NCBI GenBank assembly: GCA_017625405.1
Contig: JAGALB010000025.1
Location: 1 to 57,652 of the forward strand
Source of the DNA: Ruminiclostridium sp.
GTDB taxonomy: Bacteria; Bacillota; Clostridia; Oscillospirales; Ruminococcaceae
Length of the DNA: 57,652 nucleotides
Direction of reading: 5' to 3'
A program made the position numbers and the translations under genes. Below are positions 7,982 to 16,863 of this stretch, piece after piece (positions within the stretch are counted from its first letter, which is position 1; each line of letters opens with the position of its first letter). The notes under the pieces were generated by a model that was not told the origin of the DNA, did not search any database, and was given only the letters and a program-made list of their open reading frames with translations.

Positions 7982-8656
7982 TTATTCATTGCCGAATGAA
8001 AAAATCAGCTTGAGCGTCTTGAAAATAATATCAATATCAGTACCGAAAGAACGGTTTGTAATGTACTTATAATCAAGAGCAATCTGCTCCTCAATCGACA
8101 GATTATCAGGCTTTGCAAGCTGCCAGTAGCAGGACAGGCCCGGCTTTACAAGAAGCCTGTCCGAAGGAAGCTGCGCCTGCTCACTTATAATAAACGGTCG
8201 TGGACCAATAATCGACATATCACCTTTTATAATGTTAAGCAGCTGTGGCAGCTCATCAATTGACATTCTCCTCATAAAGGCAGAATGCCTGAGTATCCTG
8301 GGGTCATGCCTTATTTTAAAGTGAACACCGTCAGATTCATTCATATCCATAAGTGTATGCTTTACTTCCTCGGCATTCTTGTACATTGTCCTGAATTTGA
8401 GCATCCTGAAGATTTTCCCGTCTTTTCCTACACGATCCTGAACAAAAAACGGATTACCAAAATCATCAATCATAATGACAATTGCGGAAACAAGAAAAAC
8501 AGGACTCAGCACAATAAGTGCAAGAACAGAACATACAATGTCAAATATCCTTTTTATAAAATCATATACCGGCTTTTTTCTGTATACCGGTTTTTCAGGA
8601 ACTACGAAAGATGCAGCTTTGTCATATTCAATTTCAGTTTCTGCCGTCGGCAGCAT
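7982..8656 (-). CDS. Bacterial sugar transferase (undecaprenyl-phosphate sugar phosphotransferase)
   Basis: The product has 224 residues, with AAAGGAT 8 nt before the start. A single hydrophobic segment (about 35-62, RIFDIVCSVLALIVLSP) precedes the catalytic domain with the family motifs FVQDRVGKDGKIFRMLKFRTM, MRRMSIDELPQLLNIIKGDMSIIGPRP and PGLSCYWQL. Family members load the first sugar-1-phosphate onto undecaprenyl phosphate to start exopolysaccharide or glycan synthesis. The short form has only the catalytic part, without the four-helix WbaP extension. No glycosyltransferases or flippase lie nearby, so it is an orphan initiator. The sugar specificity cannot be read from sequence. Confidence 0.9.
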   Translation of the reverse strand: MLPTAETEIEYDKAASFVVPEKPVYRKKPVYDFIKRIFDIVCSVLALIVLSPVFLVSAIVIMIDDFGNPFFVQDRVGKDGKIFRMLKFRTMYKNAEEVKHTLMDMNESDGVHFKIRHDPRILRHSAFMRRMSIDELPQLLNIIKGDMSIIGPRPFIISEQAQLPSDRLLVKPGLSCYWQLAKPDNLSIEEQIALDYKYITNRSFGTDIDIIFKTLKLIFSFGNE

Positions 8657-8743
8657 TTCCGCACATCCTTTCAGGTTATTTATTTAAACGTTATTAAACG
8701 ATTTTTTCATCCTTAGAGCATATCTGATATTTCAGCAAATACG

Positions 8744-9400
8744 TCAGCTGATTTTTTTTGCTTTATCCATTAACTTGCGTGTAATAAACATAATTATCGG
8801 AACAAGAACAACAAATACTATCCATACGAAATGATCTGCCTTTGTAACATCTACCTGCACTATCTCAAGCTTGCCTGAAACAGTCCAGCCGTCAATAGAT
8901 GTGTCCACGGAATGAGTATCACTCAATATAAAGGACAGGTTACGAAAATAAGGGCTTTTTTCACCGTTCCTGAAAAAGAGTGTAATTCTGACATTTTCCG
9001 CATTTTCAGGTACAACAACATACCCTTCATGAGTACCGAGCTGATAACGGTTAAAGCTTCCGTTACCGCTGTTTTCTTCTGTTGTATAGCTTTTTACAAT
9101 ATTATTTTCGGCATCAAGAAAAGAAACATCAATACAGCCTGTTCCTTTGTTCTGATAGTTGCCCATATCTGCGTAAAACCAGAAACTCATGGAATCCTCC
9201 ACTGAGAATGTCACATGTGCTTCTCCGATACCGTCATTAAAGCTTATAGTGCCGTAACCCTCATTATAATAGAGCTTATCGCCTTCCCATGACAGATTGC
9301 GGTAGTCAGACATAAGATTCACATTCTGTTCAGCGAACGCAGAGATTGTGAACAAAAGCATACACAGGACAACTGTAAAAACTGAGACTGCTTTTTTCAT
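8744..9400 (-). CDS. Signal-peptide protein with C-terminal membrane anchor, unknown function
   Basis: The product has 218 residues. The start overlaps the smpB stop (ATGA). A signal peptide (1-23, ending AFAEQ) is followed by an extracellular domain of about 160 residues rich in aromatic and polar residues, then a C-terminal membrane helix (about 190-210, VWIVFVVLVPIIMFI) with a Lys-rich cytoplasmic tail. The spacing of WEGDKLYYNEGYGTISF, SFWFYADMG and VDVSFLDAENN looks like a beta-sandwich, possibly carbohydrate-binding, but I cannot assign a family. Co-transcription with smpB is probably incidental. Confidence 0.75.
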   Translation of the reverse strand: MKKAVSVFTVVLCMLLFTISAFAEQNVNLMSDYRNLSWEGDKLYYNEGYGTISFNDGIGEAHVTFSVEDSMSFWFYADMGNYQNKGTGCIDVSFLDAENNIVKSYTTEENSGNGSFNRYQLGTHEGYVVVPENAENVRITLFFRNGEKSPYFRNLSFILSDTHSVDTSIDGWTVSGKLEIVQVDVTKADHFVWIVFVVLVPIIMFITRKLMDKAKKIS

Positions 9401-9858
9401 CTGTTTCTCTCTTTCATTGCTCTGTCTATTGTACGCTTTGCATCACGCTCAGCAATACTGTCACGCTTATCATGTAATTTCTTACCCTTGCAGAGCCCTA
9501 CCTGTACCTTGACACGGCTGCCCTTGAAATACATGGAAATCGGAACAAGAGTGAGACCACCCTGCTTTACCTGACCGAAAAGACGGAGGATTTCACGTTT
9601 ATGCATCAGGAGTCTGCGCTCACGCAGAGGATCTTTATTGAAAATATTGCCCTTTTCATAAGGACTGATATGCATCTGCTTTACATAGGCTTCCCCATCA
9701 TCAATGGAAATCCATGAATCCTTGAGGTTTACTCCGCCCTGGCGTATGGATTTTACTTCTGTACCTGTAAGCTCTATTCCTGCTTCAATGCTTTCAAGAA
9801 TATAATATTCATGACGTGCCTGCCTGTTTTCGCTGATTGTTTTTGTATTTTCTGCCAT
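9397..9858 (-). CDS. smpB: SsrA-binding protein SmpB
   Basis: The product has 153 residues from ATG 9858, which has AAAGGA 6 nt upstream; an upstream TTG at 9879 is in frame but lacks a site. SmpB binds tmRNA and brings it to stalled ribosomes for trans-translation. Family signatures are present: NRQARHEYYILESIEAGIELTGTEVKSIR near the N-terminus, the central YVKQMHISPYEKGN and LLMHKREI, LTLVPISMYFKGSRVKVQVGLCKGKK, and the basic tail DKRDSIAERDAKRTIDRAMKERNR that enters the decoding site. No ssrA gene was recognised in this window. Confidence 0.97.
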   Translation of the reverse strand: MAENTKTISENRQARHEYYILESIEAGIELTGTEVKSIRQGGVNLKDSWISIDDGEAYVKQMHISPYEKGNIFNKDPLRERRLLMHKREILRLFGQVKQGGLTLVPISMYFKGSRVKVQVGLCKGKKLHDKRDSIAERDAKRTIDRAMKERNR

Positions 9859-9901
9859 TTTCTGTCCTTTCCATTGCAAGTAAACATCATATTAATATAT
9901 T

Positions 9902-9930
9902 ATTATACCATATAAGAGCAATTTTATCAA
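9902..9930 (-). promoter_or_regulatory. smpB promoter
   Basis: TTGATA (9930-9925) and TATAAT (9907-9902) with a 17-bp spacer and TGG before the -10, on the minus strand, about 44 bp upstream of the smpB start. Confidence 0.7.
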
Positions 9931-9966
9931 GTCGAAAATGCATAATACCAAAAAATTTCAAAAGGC

Positions 9967-9995
9967 TTGAAAAAAATACAAAGTGGGTGTATACT
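9967..9995 (+). promoter_or_regulatory. Promoter of the MATE-cysK-flavodoxin operon
   Basis: TTGAAA (9967-9972), 17-bp spacer, TATACT (9990-9995), about 28 bp before the MATE start codon. It is divergent from the smpB promoter, with about 36 bp between the two -35 elements. Confidence 0.7.
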
Positions 9996-10022
9996 GTTCT
10001 ATATCAGAAAAAAGAAAGAAGA

Positions 10023-11405
10023 ATGTATATGACAAACTCCAGACACGGAATAGATATGACAACAGGAGCTATACTCCCTAAAATACTGAAATTCACATTA
10101 CCGCTTATGCTGTCCAGCATTCTGCAGCTTCTGTTCAACGCTGCCGACATAATCGTTGTAGGTAACTTCGCAAGCGACAACTCACTTGCAGCCGTAGGCT
10201 CAACTACCGCTCTTGTAAACCTTATGACAAACCTGTTCTTAGGACTTTCCACAGGCGCAAATGTTCTTTCTGCCCATTATATGGGAGCAGGCGATGACAA
10301 CAGAGTCAGCAAAACAGTACATACATCCATAACACTAAGCATTATAAGCGGTCTGATAATGACCATAATCGGTGTTATTTTCGCCGACAAGCTGCTCGCA
10401 CTTATGGATACTCCCGATGAGGTTATTGACCTTTCTACTCTCTACCTGCGCATTTATTTCTGCGGCATGATTGCAATGATGGTCTATAACTTCGGCAGCT
10501 CGCTGCTGCGTTCAAAGGGCGATACAAAAAGACCTCTGTATTATCTTGCTTTTGCAGGCGTCATCAACGTTGTCCTGAATATGATTTTTGTTATTATATT
10601 CAGAATGGACGTTGCGGGCGTTGCTCTTGCTACTGTTATTTCACAGTGCGTTTCGGCATTTCTCGTTGTGCGTTGTCTTATGAAGGAAACCGACGGCTTT
10701 AAGCTTATACTTAAAAAGCTGGGCGTTGACAAGCAGATTACACTCAAGATTCTTCGCATCGGTATTCCTGCAGGTTTCCAGGGTGTTGTATTCTCACTCT
10801 CAAATGTAGTTATCCAGTCCTCAATCAACGGCTTCGGTCCGGTTGTAATGGCGGCAAATTCAGCCGCAGCAAGTATCGAAGGATTTGTATGGGTTTCCAT
10901 GAATGCCTTTTCTCAGGCTGCCATTTCCTTTGTCAGCCAGAATATCGGTGCAGGAAAATACAGCAGAATCAATAAAATTACATTTACCGCCTGTGCGTGC
11001 GCAGCTATTGCAGGACTTGTCTTCGGAAACCTTGCATATCTGTTCGGTGAACCGCTTCTTGGTATATATGACCCAAGACCTGAAATAATACCTTCAGGAC
11101 TTATACGAATGAGTCTTGTCTGCGGTCTTTACTTCCTCTGCGGACTTATGGACTGCTGTACCGGCGCAATAAGAGGTATGGGCTTCGCCGTTGCGCCTAC
11201 AATCGTGTCGCTTCTCGGTGCCTGCGGGTTAAGACTCCTCTGGATTGGCACAATCTTCCAGATACCCGATTATCATACAGAATTTATGCTTTTCTTATCA
11301 TACCCTCTCTCCTGGGGAATAACATTTATTGTTCATCTTATCTGTTTTGTTATTATGAGGCGGAAATTCCCCAAGGAAGACCATCAGATAATTGAAAACG
11401 AATAG
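10023..11405 (+). CDS. MATE-family efflux transporter
   Basis: The product has 460 residues from ATG 10023; the open frame reaches back to 9837 but crosses the promoter, so the longer start is rejected. About 12 hydrophobic segments are arranged in two related halves, with the family signatures LPLMLSSILQLLFNAADIIVVGNF near the N-terminus and PAGFQGVVFSLSNVVIQSSINGFGPVVMAANSAA at the start of the second half. MATE proteins export cationic drugs or metabolites using a sodium or proton gradient. The closest named group would be the NorM/DinF-like transporters. The gene ends in TAG, 12 bp before cysK, so the two are co-transcribed. The substrate is unknown. Confidence 0.93.
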   Translation: MYMTNSRHGIDMTTGAILPKILKFTLPLMLSSILQLLFNAADIIVVGNFASDNSLAAVGSTTALVNLMTNLFLGLSTGANVLSAHYMGAGDDNRVSKTVHTSITLSIISGLIMTIIGVIFADKLLALMDTPDEVIDLSTLYLRIYFCGMIAMMVYNFGSSLLRSKGDTKRPLYYLAFAGVINVVLNMIFVIIFRMDVAGVALATVISQCVSAFLVVRCLMKETDGFKLILKKLGVDKQITLKILRIGIPAGFQGVVFSLSNVVIQSSINGFGPVVMAANSAAASIEGFVWVSMNAFSQAAISFVSQNIGAGKYSRINKITFTACACAAIAGLVFGNLAYLFGEPLLGIYDPRPEIIPSGLIRMSLVCGLYFLCGLMDCCTGAIRGMGFAVAPTIVSLLGACGLRLLWIGTIFQIPDYHTEFMLFLSYPLSWGITFIVHLICFVIMRRKFPKEDHQIIENE

Positions 11406-11417
11406 AAAGGATATGTT

Positions 11418-12350
11418 ATGGCTGAAATTTACAAATGCGCTGCCGAATTTATCGGCAATACTCCTCTCATGGAGGCATCAAACCTCGAAAAAACACTTGA
11501 TCTGAAAGCTAGCGTGCTTTTAAAACTTGAATACCTCAATCCTGCGGGAAGCGTCAAGGACAGAGCCGCTATTTACATGATCGAAGACGCCGAAAAGCGT
11601 GGTATACTCAAGGAAAACTCCGTTATTATCGAGCCTACATCGGGCAACACAGGTATAGGTCTTGCTTCCGCTGCAGCAGTAAAGGGATACAGACTTATTC
11701 TCACAATGCCCGAAACCATGAGCGTTGAAAGAAGAAATATTCTTAAAGCATATGGTGCGGAAATAGTACTGACTGAGGGTGCTCTCGGAATGAAAGGGTC
11801 AATCGAAAAGGCCGAGGAGCTTGCAAAGCAGTATGAAAACAGCTTTATCCCCGACCAGTTCAGCAATCCCGCAAATGCAAGGGCGCACTATGAAACAACA
11901 GGCCCTGAAATCTGGAACGATACAGACGGTAAGGTTGATATTTTCGTTGCCTGTGTCGGTACAGGCGGAACAATCACAGGTATCGGCGAATATCTCAAGG
12001 AAAAGAATCCCGACATAAAGGTTGTCGCCGTTGAACCCAGCGACTCTCCCCTTCTTTCAGGCGGAAAGGCGGGCCCCCACAAGATTCAGGGCATAGGTGC
12101 AAACTTTGTTCCCACCCTGCTTAACACAGGAATTTACGACGAGGTTATGACCGTGGAAGCCGACGAAGCTTTCGACACAGCGAAAACCCTTGCAAAAAAA
12201 GAAGGTATACTTGTGGGTATTTCCTCGGGTGCTGCGCTGAGTGCGGCAATAAAGCTTTCACAGCGTGAAGAAAACGAAGGAAAGAATATAGTTGTGCTTC
12301 TGCCTGACAGCGGAGACAGGTATTATTCAACACCTTTATTTATGGAATAA
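11418..12350 (+). CDS. cysK: Cysteine synthase (O-acetylserine sulfhydrylase)
   Basis: The product has 310 residues with AAAGGAT upstream. It joins O-acetylserine and sulfide to give cysteine using pyridoxal phosphate. Visible motifs are FIGNTPL, the PLP-binding lysine in NPAGSVKDR (Lys47), the substrate loop PTSGNTGIGLA, the phosphate cup GTGGTITGIGEYL, and GISSGAA with PDSGDRYYST at the end, where a serine binds the PLP ring nitrogen. The length is normal. There is no serine acetyltransferase gene nearby. It sits between the MATE pump and a flavodoxin-like reductase in one operon. Confidence 0.96.
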   Translation: MAEIYKCAAEFIGNTPLMEASNLEKTLDLKASVLLKLEYLNPAGSVKDRAAIYMIEDAEKRGILKENSVIIEPTSGNTGIGLASAAAVKGYRLILTMPETMSVERRNILKAYGAEIVLTEGALGMKGSIEKAEELAKQYENSFIPDQFSNPANARAHYETTGPEIWNDTDGKVDIFVACVGTGGTITGIGEYLKEKNPDIKVVAVEPSDSPLLSGGKAGPHKIQGIGANFVPTLLNTGIYDEVMTVEADEAFDTAKTLAKKEGILVGISSGAALSAAIKLSQREENEGKNIVVLLPDSGDRYYSTPLFME

Positions 12351-12368
12351 CTTGAATGGAGATGAACA

Positions 12369-12911
12369 ATGAAAGCTTTAATTATTAATTGCAGTCCTGT
12401 CAAAAATGGTGCAACAGCGGAGATTGTACGAACCTCAGAACATACTCTAAAAGAATCATTTGATGTAAAAACAATATGCATCGATGATTATAAATTCAGC
12501 TTTTGCTTAGGATGCAGGAAGTGCCACAATACCGCCAAATGCGTTCAACAAGATGATATTGATAGAATAATCGAACAATTTGAATGGGCAGATGTAATAA
12601 TTTGTGTTTCTCCGTCGTATTGGGCAGATGTGCCCGGACAATTCAAAGCTTTTATTGACAGGTGTACTCCTTGGTGTAACACACACGAGCCTCACGCTTC
12701 CTTGTCACAAGGCAAGAAAGGATATTCAATTGCATTAAGAACGGGTCCGAATGAAAAAGAGTGTCATAGAATTATTGAAAGTATTTTTCATTTTTACGGT
12801 CACATGGAAATTGAATGTTGCGGTAGTTTAAGTTTATGCTCGATTGAAAATAAACAGGATGTTGAAAAAAGAAAACAAGAGATATTTGATTTTTGTAGTA
12901 AAATAACCTGA
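12369..12911 (+). CDS. Flavodoxin-family NAD(P)H-dependent FMN reductase
   Basis: The product has 180 residues. It has the FMN-binding flavodoxin-like loop NCSPVKNGATAEI at the N-terminus, a CLGCRKCHNTAKCVQQDD segment with several Cys as in the NADPH-dependent FMN reductase/multimeric flavodoxin WrbA-like group, and SPSYWADVPGQFKAFIDR for the second flavin loop. The Cys cluster might bind a metal or form a disulfide. Codon choice (more TTA, ATA, AGG and CGA) and base composition look more AT-rich than cysK just upstream, which hints at separate acquisition; this is an impression, not a computed value. GGAG lies 7 nt before the start. Confidence 0.85.
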   Translation: MKALIINCSPVKNGATAEIVRTSEHTLKESFDVKTICIDDYKFSFCLGCRKCHNTAKCVQQDDIDRIIEQFEWADVIICVSPSYWADVPGQFKAFIDRCTPWCNTHEPHASLSQGKKGYSIALRTGPNEKECHRIIESIFHFYGHMEIECCGSLSLCSIENKQDVEKRKQEIFDFCSKIT

Positions 12912-12934
12912 GAAGATAAACTTCTCAGGTTTTT
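12907..12934 (+). terminator. Terminator after the flavodoxin-like gene
   Basis: The stem CCTGAGAAG/CTTCTCAGG with a 5-nt loop is followed by TTTTT. The stop codon TGA (12909-12911) is part of the 5' arm. The minus-strand reading has a weaker T tract and could serve the convergent SDR gene. Confidence 0.8.
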
Positions 12935-12943
12935 GCTTTATTT

Positions 12944-13954
12944 TCAGAAATTCTTTTTGAGTTCTTCCATTTTTTCGATTACCTTGTCACACCATGCGTC
13001 AAATTCTTCGTCAGCTACCTGCAATTCAGGATGAGCGAGAACATTTTCAACACAGCGTCTGATTCCCTCTTCAGTACGGATAACCGCCTTGAATTCGGGA
13101 ACGGCAGCCTTTACCTTGGAATTATCGAAAACAACGGTATTGGACTTATCGCCGATAAGACTACCTTCAAAATCGTAATTGCTGAGATCCTGAAGCATCT
13201 GTGAGGAAACGTAATAGGGCTTCAGTTCAACGCCTAAAGCATCTGCAATAGTCTTGTAAATCTGATTCCATGTAACACTTTCATCGCTTGTGATATGGAA
13301 CGCTTCGCCGATTGCGTGAGGATTACCCATAAGGCCAACAAAAGCAACTGCAAAATCCTCATTGAAAGTTATAGTCCAGAGGCTTGTACCGTCACCGTGG
13401 ATAATGACAGGCTTTCCGTCAAGCATGCGCTTGAGTACCTGCCAGCTGCCCTTGTCACCATGAACACCCAGCGGTACGCTTCTTTCATCATATGTATGGC
13501 TGGGACGGATAATTGTTACAGGGAAGCCGTTTTCACGGTACATCTTCATAAGATATTCTTCACAGGCAATCTTGTTTCTTGAATATTCCCAATAAGGGTT
13601 TGCAAGAGTTGTACCTTCTGTAATTCTATAATCCTTTACGGGCTTGTGATAAGCGGAAGCGGAGCTGATATACATGAACTGCTTTGTCTTGCCGCTGAAA
13701 AGTCTGAAGTCACGTTCAAGCTGGGAAGGTACAAAGCCGATAAAATCACATACAACGTCAAATGTCATTCCGCTGAGCTTTTCGGCTGCTTCTGCTTCGT
13801 TATTAATGTCGGCACTGATAGTCTTTACGCCTTCGGGAAGTGTATCGTTTCTGCTGCCACGGTTCAGGATATATGTGTCATAACCCTTTTTAACCAGCAG
13901 GCGTGTAATTGCGCTACTGATTGTGCCTGTTCCGCCGATAAGTAAAACCTTCAT
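12944..13954 (-). CDS. NAD-dependent epimerase/dehydratase (extended SDR)
   Basis: The product has 336 residues with AAGGAGG upstream. The Rossmann signature GGTGTISSAI (8-17), the acidic cofactor region LNRGSRND (suggesting NADP preference because of the Arg) and the catalytic pair YSRNK are present; the preceding ISSASAYHKP gives the Ser. Substrate is not evident; relatives act on nucleotide sugars or are mRNA-binding-type SDRs. It starts 12 bp after the iron alcohol dehydrogenase and shares its promoter. Confidence 0.88.
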   Translation of the reverse strand: MKVLLIGGTGTISSAITRLLVKKGYDTYILNRGSRNDTLPEGVKTISADINNEAEAAEKLSGMTFDVVCDFIGFVPSQLERDFRLFSGKTKQFMYISSASAYHKPVKDYRITEGTTLANPYWEYSRNKIACEEYLMKMYRENGFPVTIIRPSHTYDERSVPLGVHGDKGSWQVLKRMLDGKPVIIHGDGTSLWTITFNEDFAVAFVGLMGNPHAIGEAFHITSDESVTWNQIYKTIADALGVELKPYYVSSQMLQDLSNYDFEGSLIGDKSNTVVFDNSKVKAAVPEFKAVIRTEEGIRRCVENVLAHPELQVADEEFDAWCDKVIEKMEELKKNF

Positions 13955-13966
13955 TTCTGTTCCTCC

Positions 13967-15148
13967 TTAAAGCTTAGCCTTAACCGCATTATTCAGGATT
14001 TCTTCAATATCCTTTGCGCTGAGTCTTACAAAGCCCCATGTCTGACCGTCGCCGATGCCGAACTTTTCAATCAGCACAGGAATATCCTCAGCCTTTGCGC
14101 CGAGCTCTTCAAAATTGATGGGCATACCGATATCGTGTAAGAAACGACGGAATGCGTAAATACCCTTGAGAGCGGTATCCTCGGGATTTTCAAAGTTCAT
14201 CGGGCAGCCGAATACACGTGTAGCCATCTGAGCAAAACGCATTACATCATGCTTATAAACAAATTCCATCCATGCAGGCATTACAACCGCAAGACCTGCA
14301 CCGTGAGCGCAGTCATAGAGACCGGATAATTCGTGTTCAATGCCGTGGCTGTTCCAGTCCTGGCTTCTGCCCACGCCGATAATATCATTGTGCGCTACTG
14401 TTCCAGCCCACATGATATTTGCACGTGCTTCATAGTTATCTGGATCAGCAATAACACGGGGAGTTTCCTTCACCATGGTAAGGAGAATTGCTTCACAAAG
14501 GCGGTCGGTAACTTCAACCTCCTTTGTATTTGTAAAATAACGCTCAAAAACATGAGCCATAATATCTGTTGCTCCGCAGGCTGTCTGATATGCGGGAAGT
14601 GTGCAGGTAAGCTGAGGATTGAGAACAGAGAAACGGGGACGAAGAAGATCGGAGCTTGTATCACGCTTTAACATTCCGTCTTCCTTTGTTACAACGGAAG
14701 CACCTGAGCCTTCACTGCCTGCCGCAGCAATAGTGAGAACTGTACCGATGGGAAGAGCCTTCTGTACAGATGCCTTTTTATCATAGAAATCCCAGAAATC
14801 GCCGTCATAAAGTGCACCGCAGGCGATACCCTTTGAGCTGTCTATACAAGAGCCGCCGCCGACGGAAAGAATAAAGTCTACGTTTTCCTTACGGCAGAGT
14901 TCAATACCCTCGTAAATGAGTGTATCACGGGGATTGGGCTTTACGCCGCCAAGAAGAACATAAGGTATATTTTCGCTGTCAAGAGAAGCCTTTACTCTGT
15001 CAAGAAGACCGGACTTTACAGCAGAGCCGCCGCCGTAATGAATAAGCACCTTTGTGCCGCCGTATTTCTTTACATACTTGCCGCATTCGTTTTCTCTTTC
15101 CTTGCCGAAAACGAATTCAGTGGGGCTGTAAAAATTAAAATTTTCCAT
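13967..15148 (-). CDS. Iron-containing alcohol dehydrogenase (butanol-dehydrogenase-like)
   Basis: The product has 393 residues. The NAD(P)-binding GGGSCIDSSKG and the metal-site motifs TDIMAHVFERYF, HGIEHELSGLYDCAHGAGLAVVMPAW are intact: the Asp and three His expected to bind Fe2+ or Zn2+ are all visible. The N-terminal FNFYSPTEFVFG is typical of the NADPH-dependent BDH/YqhD branch, which reduces aldehydes to alcohols, fitting a fermentative anaerobe. It is the first gene of a two-gene operon with the SDR. Confidence 0.93.
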   Translation of the reverse strand: MENFNFYSPTEFVFGKERENECGKYVKKYGGTKVLIHYGGGSAVKSGLLDRVKASLDSENIPYVLLGGVKPNPRDTLIYEGIELCRKENVDFILSVGGGSCIDSSKGIACGALYDGDFWDFYDKKASVQKALPIGTVLTIAAAGSEGSGASVVTKEDGMLKRDTSSDLLRPRFSVLNPQLTCTLPAYQTACGATDIMAHVFERYFTNTKEVEVTDRLCEAILLTMVKETPRVIADPDNYEARANIMWAGTVAHNDIIGVGRSQDWNSHGIEHELSGLYDCAHGAGLAVVMPAWMEFVYKHDVMRFAQMATRVFGCPMNFENPEDTALKGIYAFRRFLHDIGMPINFEELGAKAEDIPVLIEKFGIGDGQTWGFVRLSAKDIEEILNNAVKAKL

Positions 15149-15200
15149 AATTACATCCTTTCTCGCTGACCTGCGAATCAGTTATTACTATTATAATCCG

Positions 15201-15229
15201 ATTATATCAAAGTGATTTTCCATTGTCAA
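15201..15229 (-). promoter_or_regulatory. Perfect sigma-A promoter of the alcohol-dehydrogenase operon
   Basis: TTGACA (15229-15224), 17 bp, TATAAT (15206-15201) on the minus strand, about 50 bp before the start codon. Confidence 0.8.
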
Positions 15230-15350
15230 CAGTTACGGAAATCATCGCAGAAATGTATATCTCAAATTTAATATAAAGTCGCATATTTTATCATCTTAAT
15301 CTGTCGTTACTTAATTTTTTAAAAAAATAAAGTATTTTTAGCTAAAACTA

Positions 15351-15379
15351 TTGATTTTTATTTACGCTTGTGCTATAAT
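15351..15379 (+). promoter_or_regulatory. GH130 promoter with extended -10
   Basis: TTGATT (15351-15356), 17 bp, TATAAT (15374-15379) preceded by TGC. It predicts a leader of close to 200 nt before the GH130 start codon at 15583. Confidence 0.7.
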
Positions 15380-15385
15380 CAAAGC

Positions 15386-15582
15386 GTTGTTAAAAAATCA
15401 GACGGAACAGAACCATGAAGTTCCATTCCGCCGATTTATATAAAAGCGCAGACGTATTTATGGGACGGCTATTCATGAACAGCTTGCTGTTACCGCCCAT
15501 CGTTCACGCTTTTTTACAGTTTATGCGAAAAATTTGTTTCGTGTACCGCAAAAAAATAATTTATTCGGAAAGGAAATGCTTT
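15386..15582 (+). promoter_or_regulatory. Long structured leader of the GH130 gene
   Basis: The stretch 15149-15582 holds no gene; besides the two divergent promoters it holds this roughly 197-nt leader. Visible structure: CGGAA/TTCCG arms at about 15402-15430; a long hairpin at 15460-15500 with ATGGG/CCCAT and CGG/CCG outer pairs and an inner AACAG-CTTG-CTGTT stem; and a T6 run at 15510-15515. An alternative pairing TGAAC (15476-15480) with GTTCA (15502-15506) would compete. This could be an attenuator, but no known riboswitch class was recognised. The frame upstream of 15583 is open to 15415, yet that ATG has no ribosome site. Confidence 0.4.
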
Positions 15583-16767
15583 ATGCCAACAATTGAAGAA
15601 TTCAATGCCAGAATTGCGGAAGAAACCGCAAAATATGAAGCTCTTATAACAAGAAAGAACGAAAAGAGCGACTACTATAACGGCATTTACGATCAGTACA
15701 AATACCCTGTTCTTACAGCAGCACATGCTCCCCTTATCTGGAAGTATGACTTCAACTACGAAACTAATCCGTATTTTATGGAAAGACTCGGCATAAATGC
15801 AGCTCTTAACTCAGGCGCTATCGAACTCAATGGAAAGTTCTATCTCGTTGTAAGAGTTGAGGGTAATGACAGAAAATCCTTCTTCGCTGTGGCTGAAAGC
15901 GATAACGGTATCGACAACTTCCGTTTCTGGGATTTCCCTGTTCTTCTCCCTGACACACAGCCCGAAGAAACAAACGTATATGATATGCGTCTTACAAAGC
16001 ATGAAGACGGCTGGATTTACGGCGTTTTCTGCTCTGAAAGCAAGGATACCGAAAGCAGCGATCTTTCCGCTGCGGTTGCTCAGGCAGGTATCGTAAGAAC
16101 AAAGGACTTAAAGACATGGGAAAGACTCCCCAACCTCAAGTCAAAATCTCCTCAGCAGAGAAACGTTGTTCTTCACCCCGAATTTGTTGACGGAAAGTAT
16201 GCTTTCTATACACGTCCCCAGGATGACTTCATCCAGACAGGAAGCGGCGGCGGCGTATGCTTCGGTCTTTGCGAGGATATAAACAACCCCGTTATCTGCA
16301 CCGAAGAAGTAGTCATCAGCCCCAGAATCTATCACACGCTTACAGAAGTAAAGAACGGCGCAGGTGCAGTTCCGATCAAGACTCCCAAGGGCTGGATACA
16401 TATTGCACACGGTGTAAGAAACACAGCAGCAGGTCTTAGATACGTAATTTACGTATTTGCTACCGACCTTAATGAACCCTCAAAGCTCATTGCTTCACCC
16501 TCCGGTCTTTTCATTGCTCCTCACGGCGATGAGCGTGTAGGCGACGTATCAAACGTTGTTTTCACAAACGGTGCTATTGCAAGAGAAAACGGCGATGTAT
16601 ACATTTACTACGCTTCCAGCGATACACGTATGCATGTTGCAACCACAACAATCGAAAAGCTTATGGATTACACATTCAACACACCTTCCGACGCATTACG
16701 TTCAGTTGACTGCGTAAAGCAGAGATATGAACTTATTGAAAAGAATCTCCAGATTTTAAAGAAATAA
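15583..16767 (+). CDS. GH130 mannosylglucose phosphorylase-like enzyme
   Basis: The product has 394 residues from ATG 15583, which has AAGGAA 7 nt upstream. It matches the GH130 subfamily 1 pattern (4-O-beta-D-mannosyl-D-glucose phosphorylase): [42 protein letters not shown], then [17 protein letters not shown], where the Asp at about 134 is the expected general acid. It would cleave Man-Glc with phosphate to mannose-1-phosphate and glucose in the cytoplasm, the last step of beta-mannan use in Ruminococcus and Bacteroides. No mannobiose epimerase or second GH130 lies nearby, so the pathway partners must be elsewhere. Confidence 0.9.
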   Translation: MPTIEEFNARIAEETAKYEALITRKNEKSDYYNGIYDQYKYPVLTAAHAPLIWKYDFNYETNPYFMERLGINAALNSGAIELNGKFYLVVRVEGNDRKSFFAVAESDNGIDNFRFWDFPVLLPDTQPEETNVYDMRLTKHEDGWIYGVFCSESKDTESSDLSAAVAQAGIVRTKDLKTWERLPNLKSKSPQQRNVVLHPEFVDGKYAFYTRPQDDFIQTGSGGGVCFGLCEDINNPVICTEEVVISPRIYHTLTEVKNGAGAVPIKTPKGWIHIAHGVRNTAAGLRYVIYVFATDLNEPSKLIASPSGLFIAPHGDERVGDVSNVVFTNGAIARENGDVYIYYASSDTRMHVATTTIEKLMDYTFNTPSDALRSVDCVKQRYELIEKNLQILKK

Positions 16768-16773
16768 ACGCTG

Positions 16774-16810
16774 ACCGTTTTCAATGCTCACGCATTGAAA
16801 ACGGTTTTTT
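16774..16810 (+). terminator. GH130 terminator
   Basis: The 13-bp stem ACCGTTTTCAATG with its complement, a short loop, then TTTTTT. The GNAT promoter starts immediately after it. Confidence 0.9.
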
Positions 16811-16811
16811 G

Positions 16812-16840
16812 TTGACAATTATTTTTCTCAATGCTATAAT
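16812..16840 (+). promoter_or_regulatory. Perfect sigma-A promoter of the GNAT gene
   Basis: TTGACA (16812-16817), 17 bp, TATAAT (16835-16840), with TGC before the -10. Confidence 0.8.
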
Positions 16841-16863
16841 TTTTTTCAGAAAGGGGTGTTTTT

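Noticed and set aside
9837-10022. 62-codon N-terminal extension of the MATE transporter
   Set aside because: It covers a TTGAAA-17-TATACT promoter and the antisense of the smpB start; the family begins at the TNSRHGIDMTTG segment.
13295-13582. Plus-strand open frames inside the SDR and alcohol-dehydrogenase genes
   Set aside because: They have no ribosome sites or recognisable domains, and lie opposite well-conserved coding sequence.
15415-15582. 56-codon N-terminal extension of the GH130 gene
   Set aside because: ATG 15415 lacks a ribosome site; 15583 has AAGGAA at the right distance and begins the conserved family sequence.
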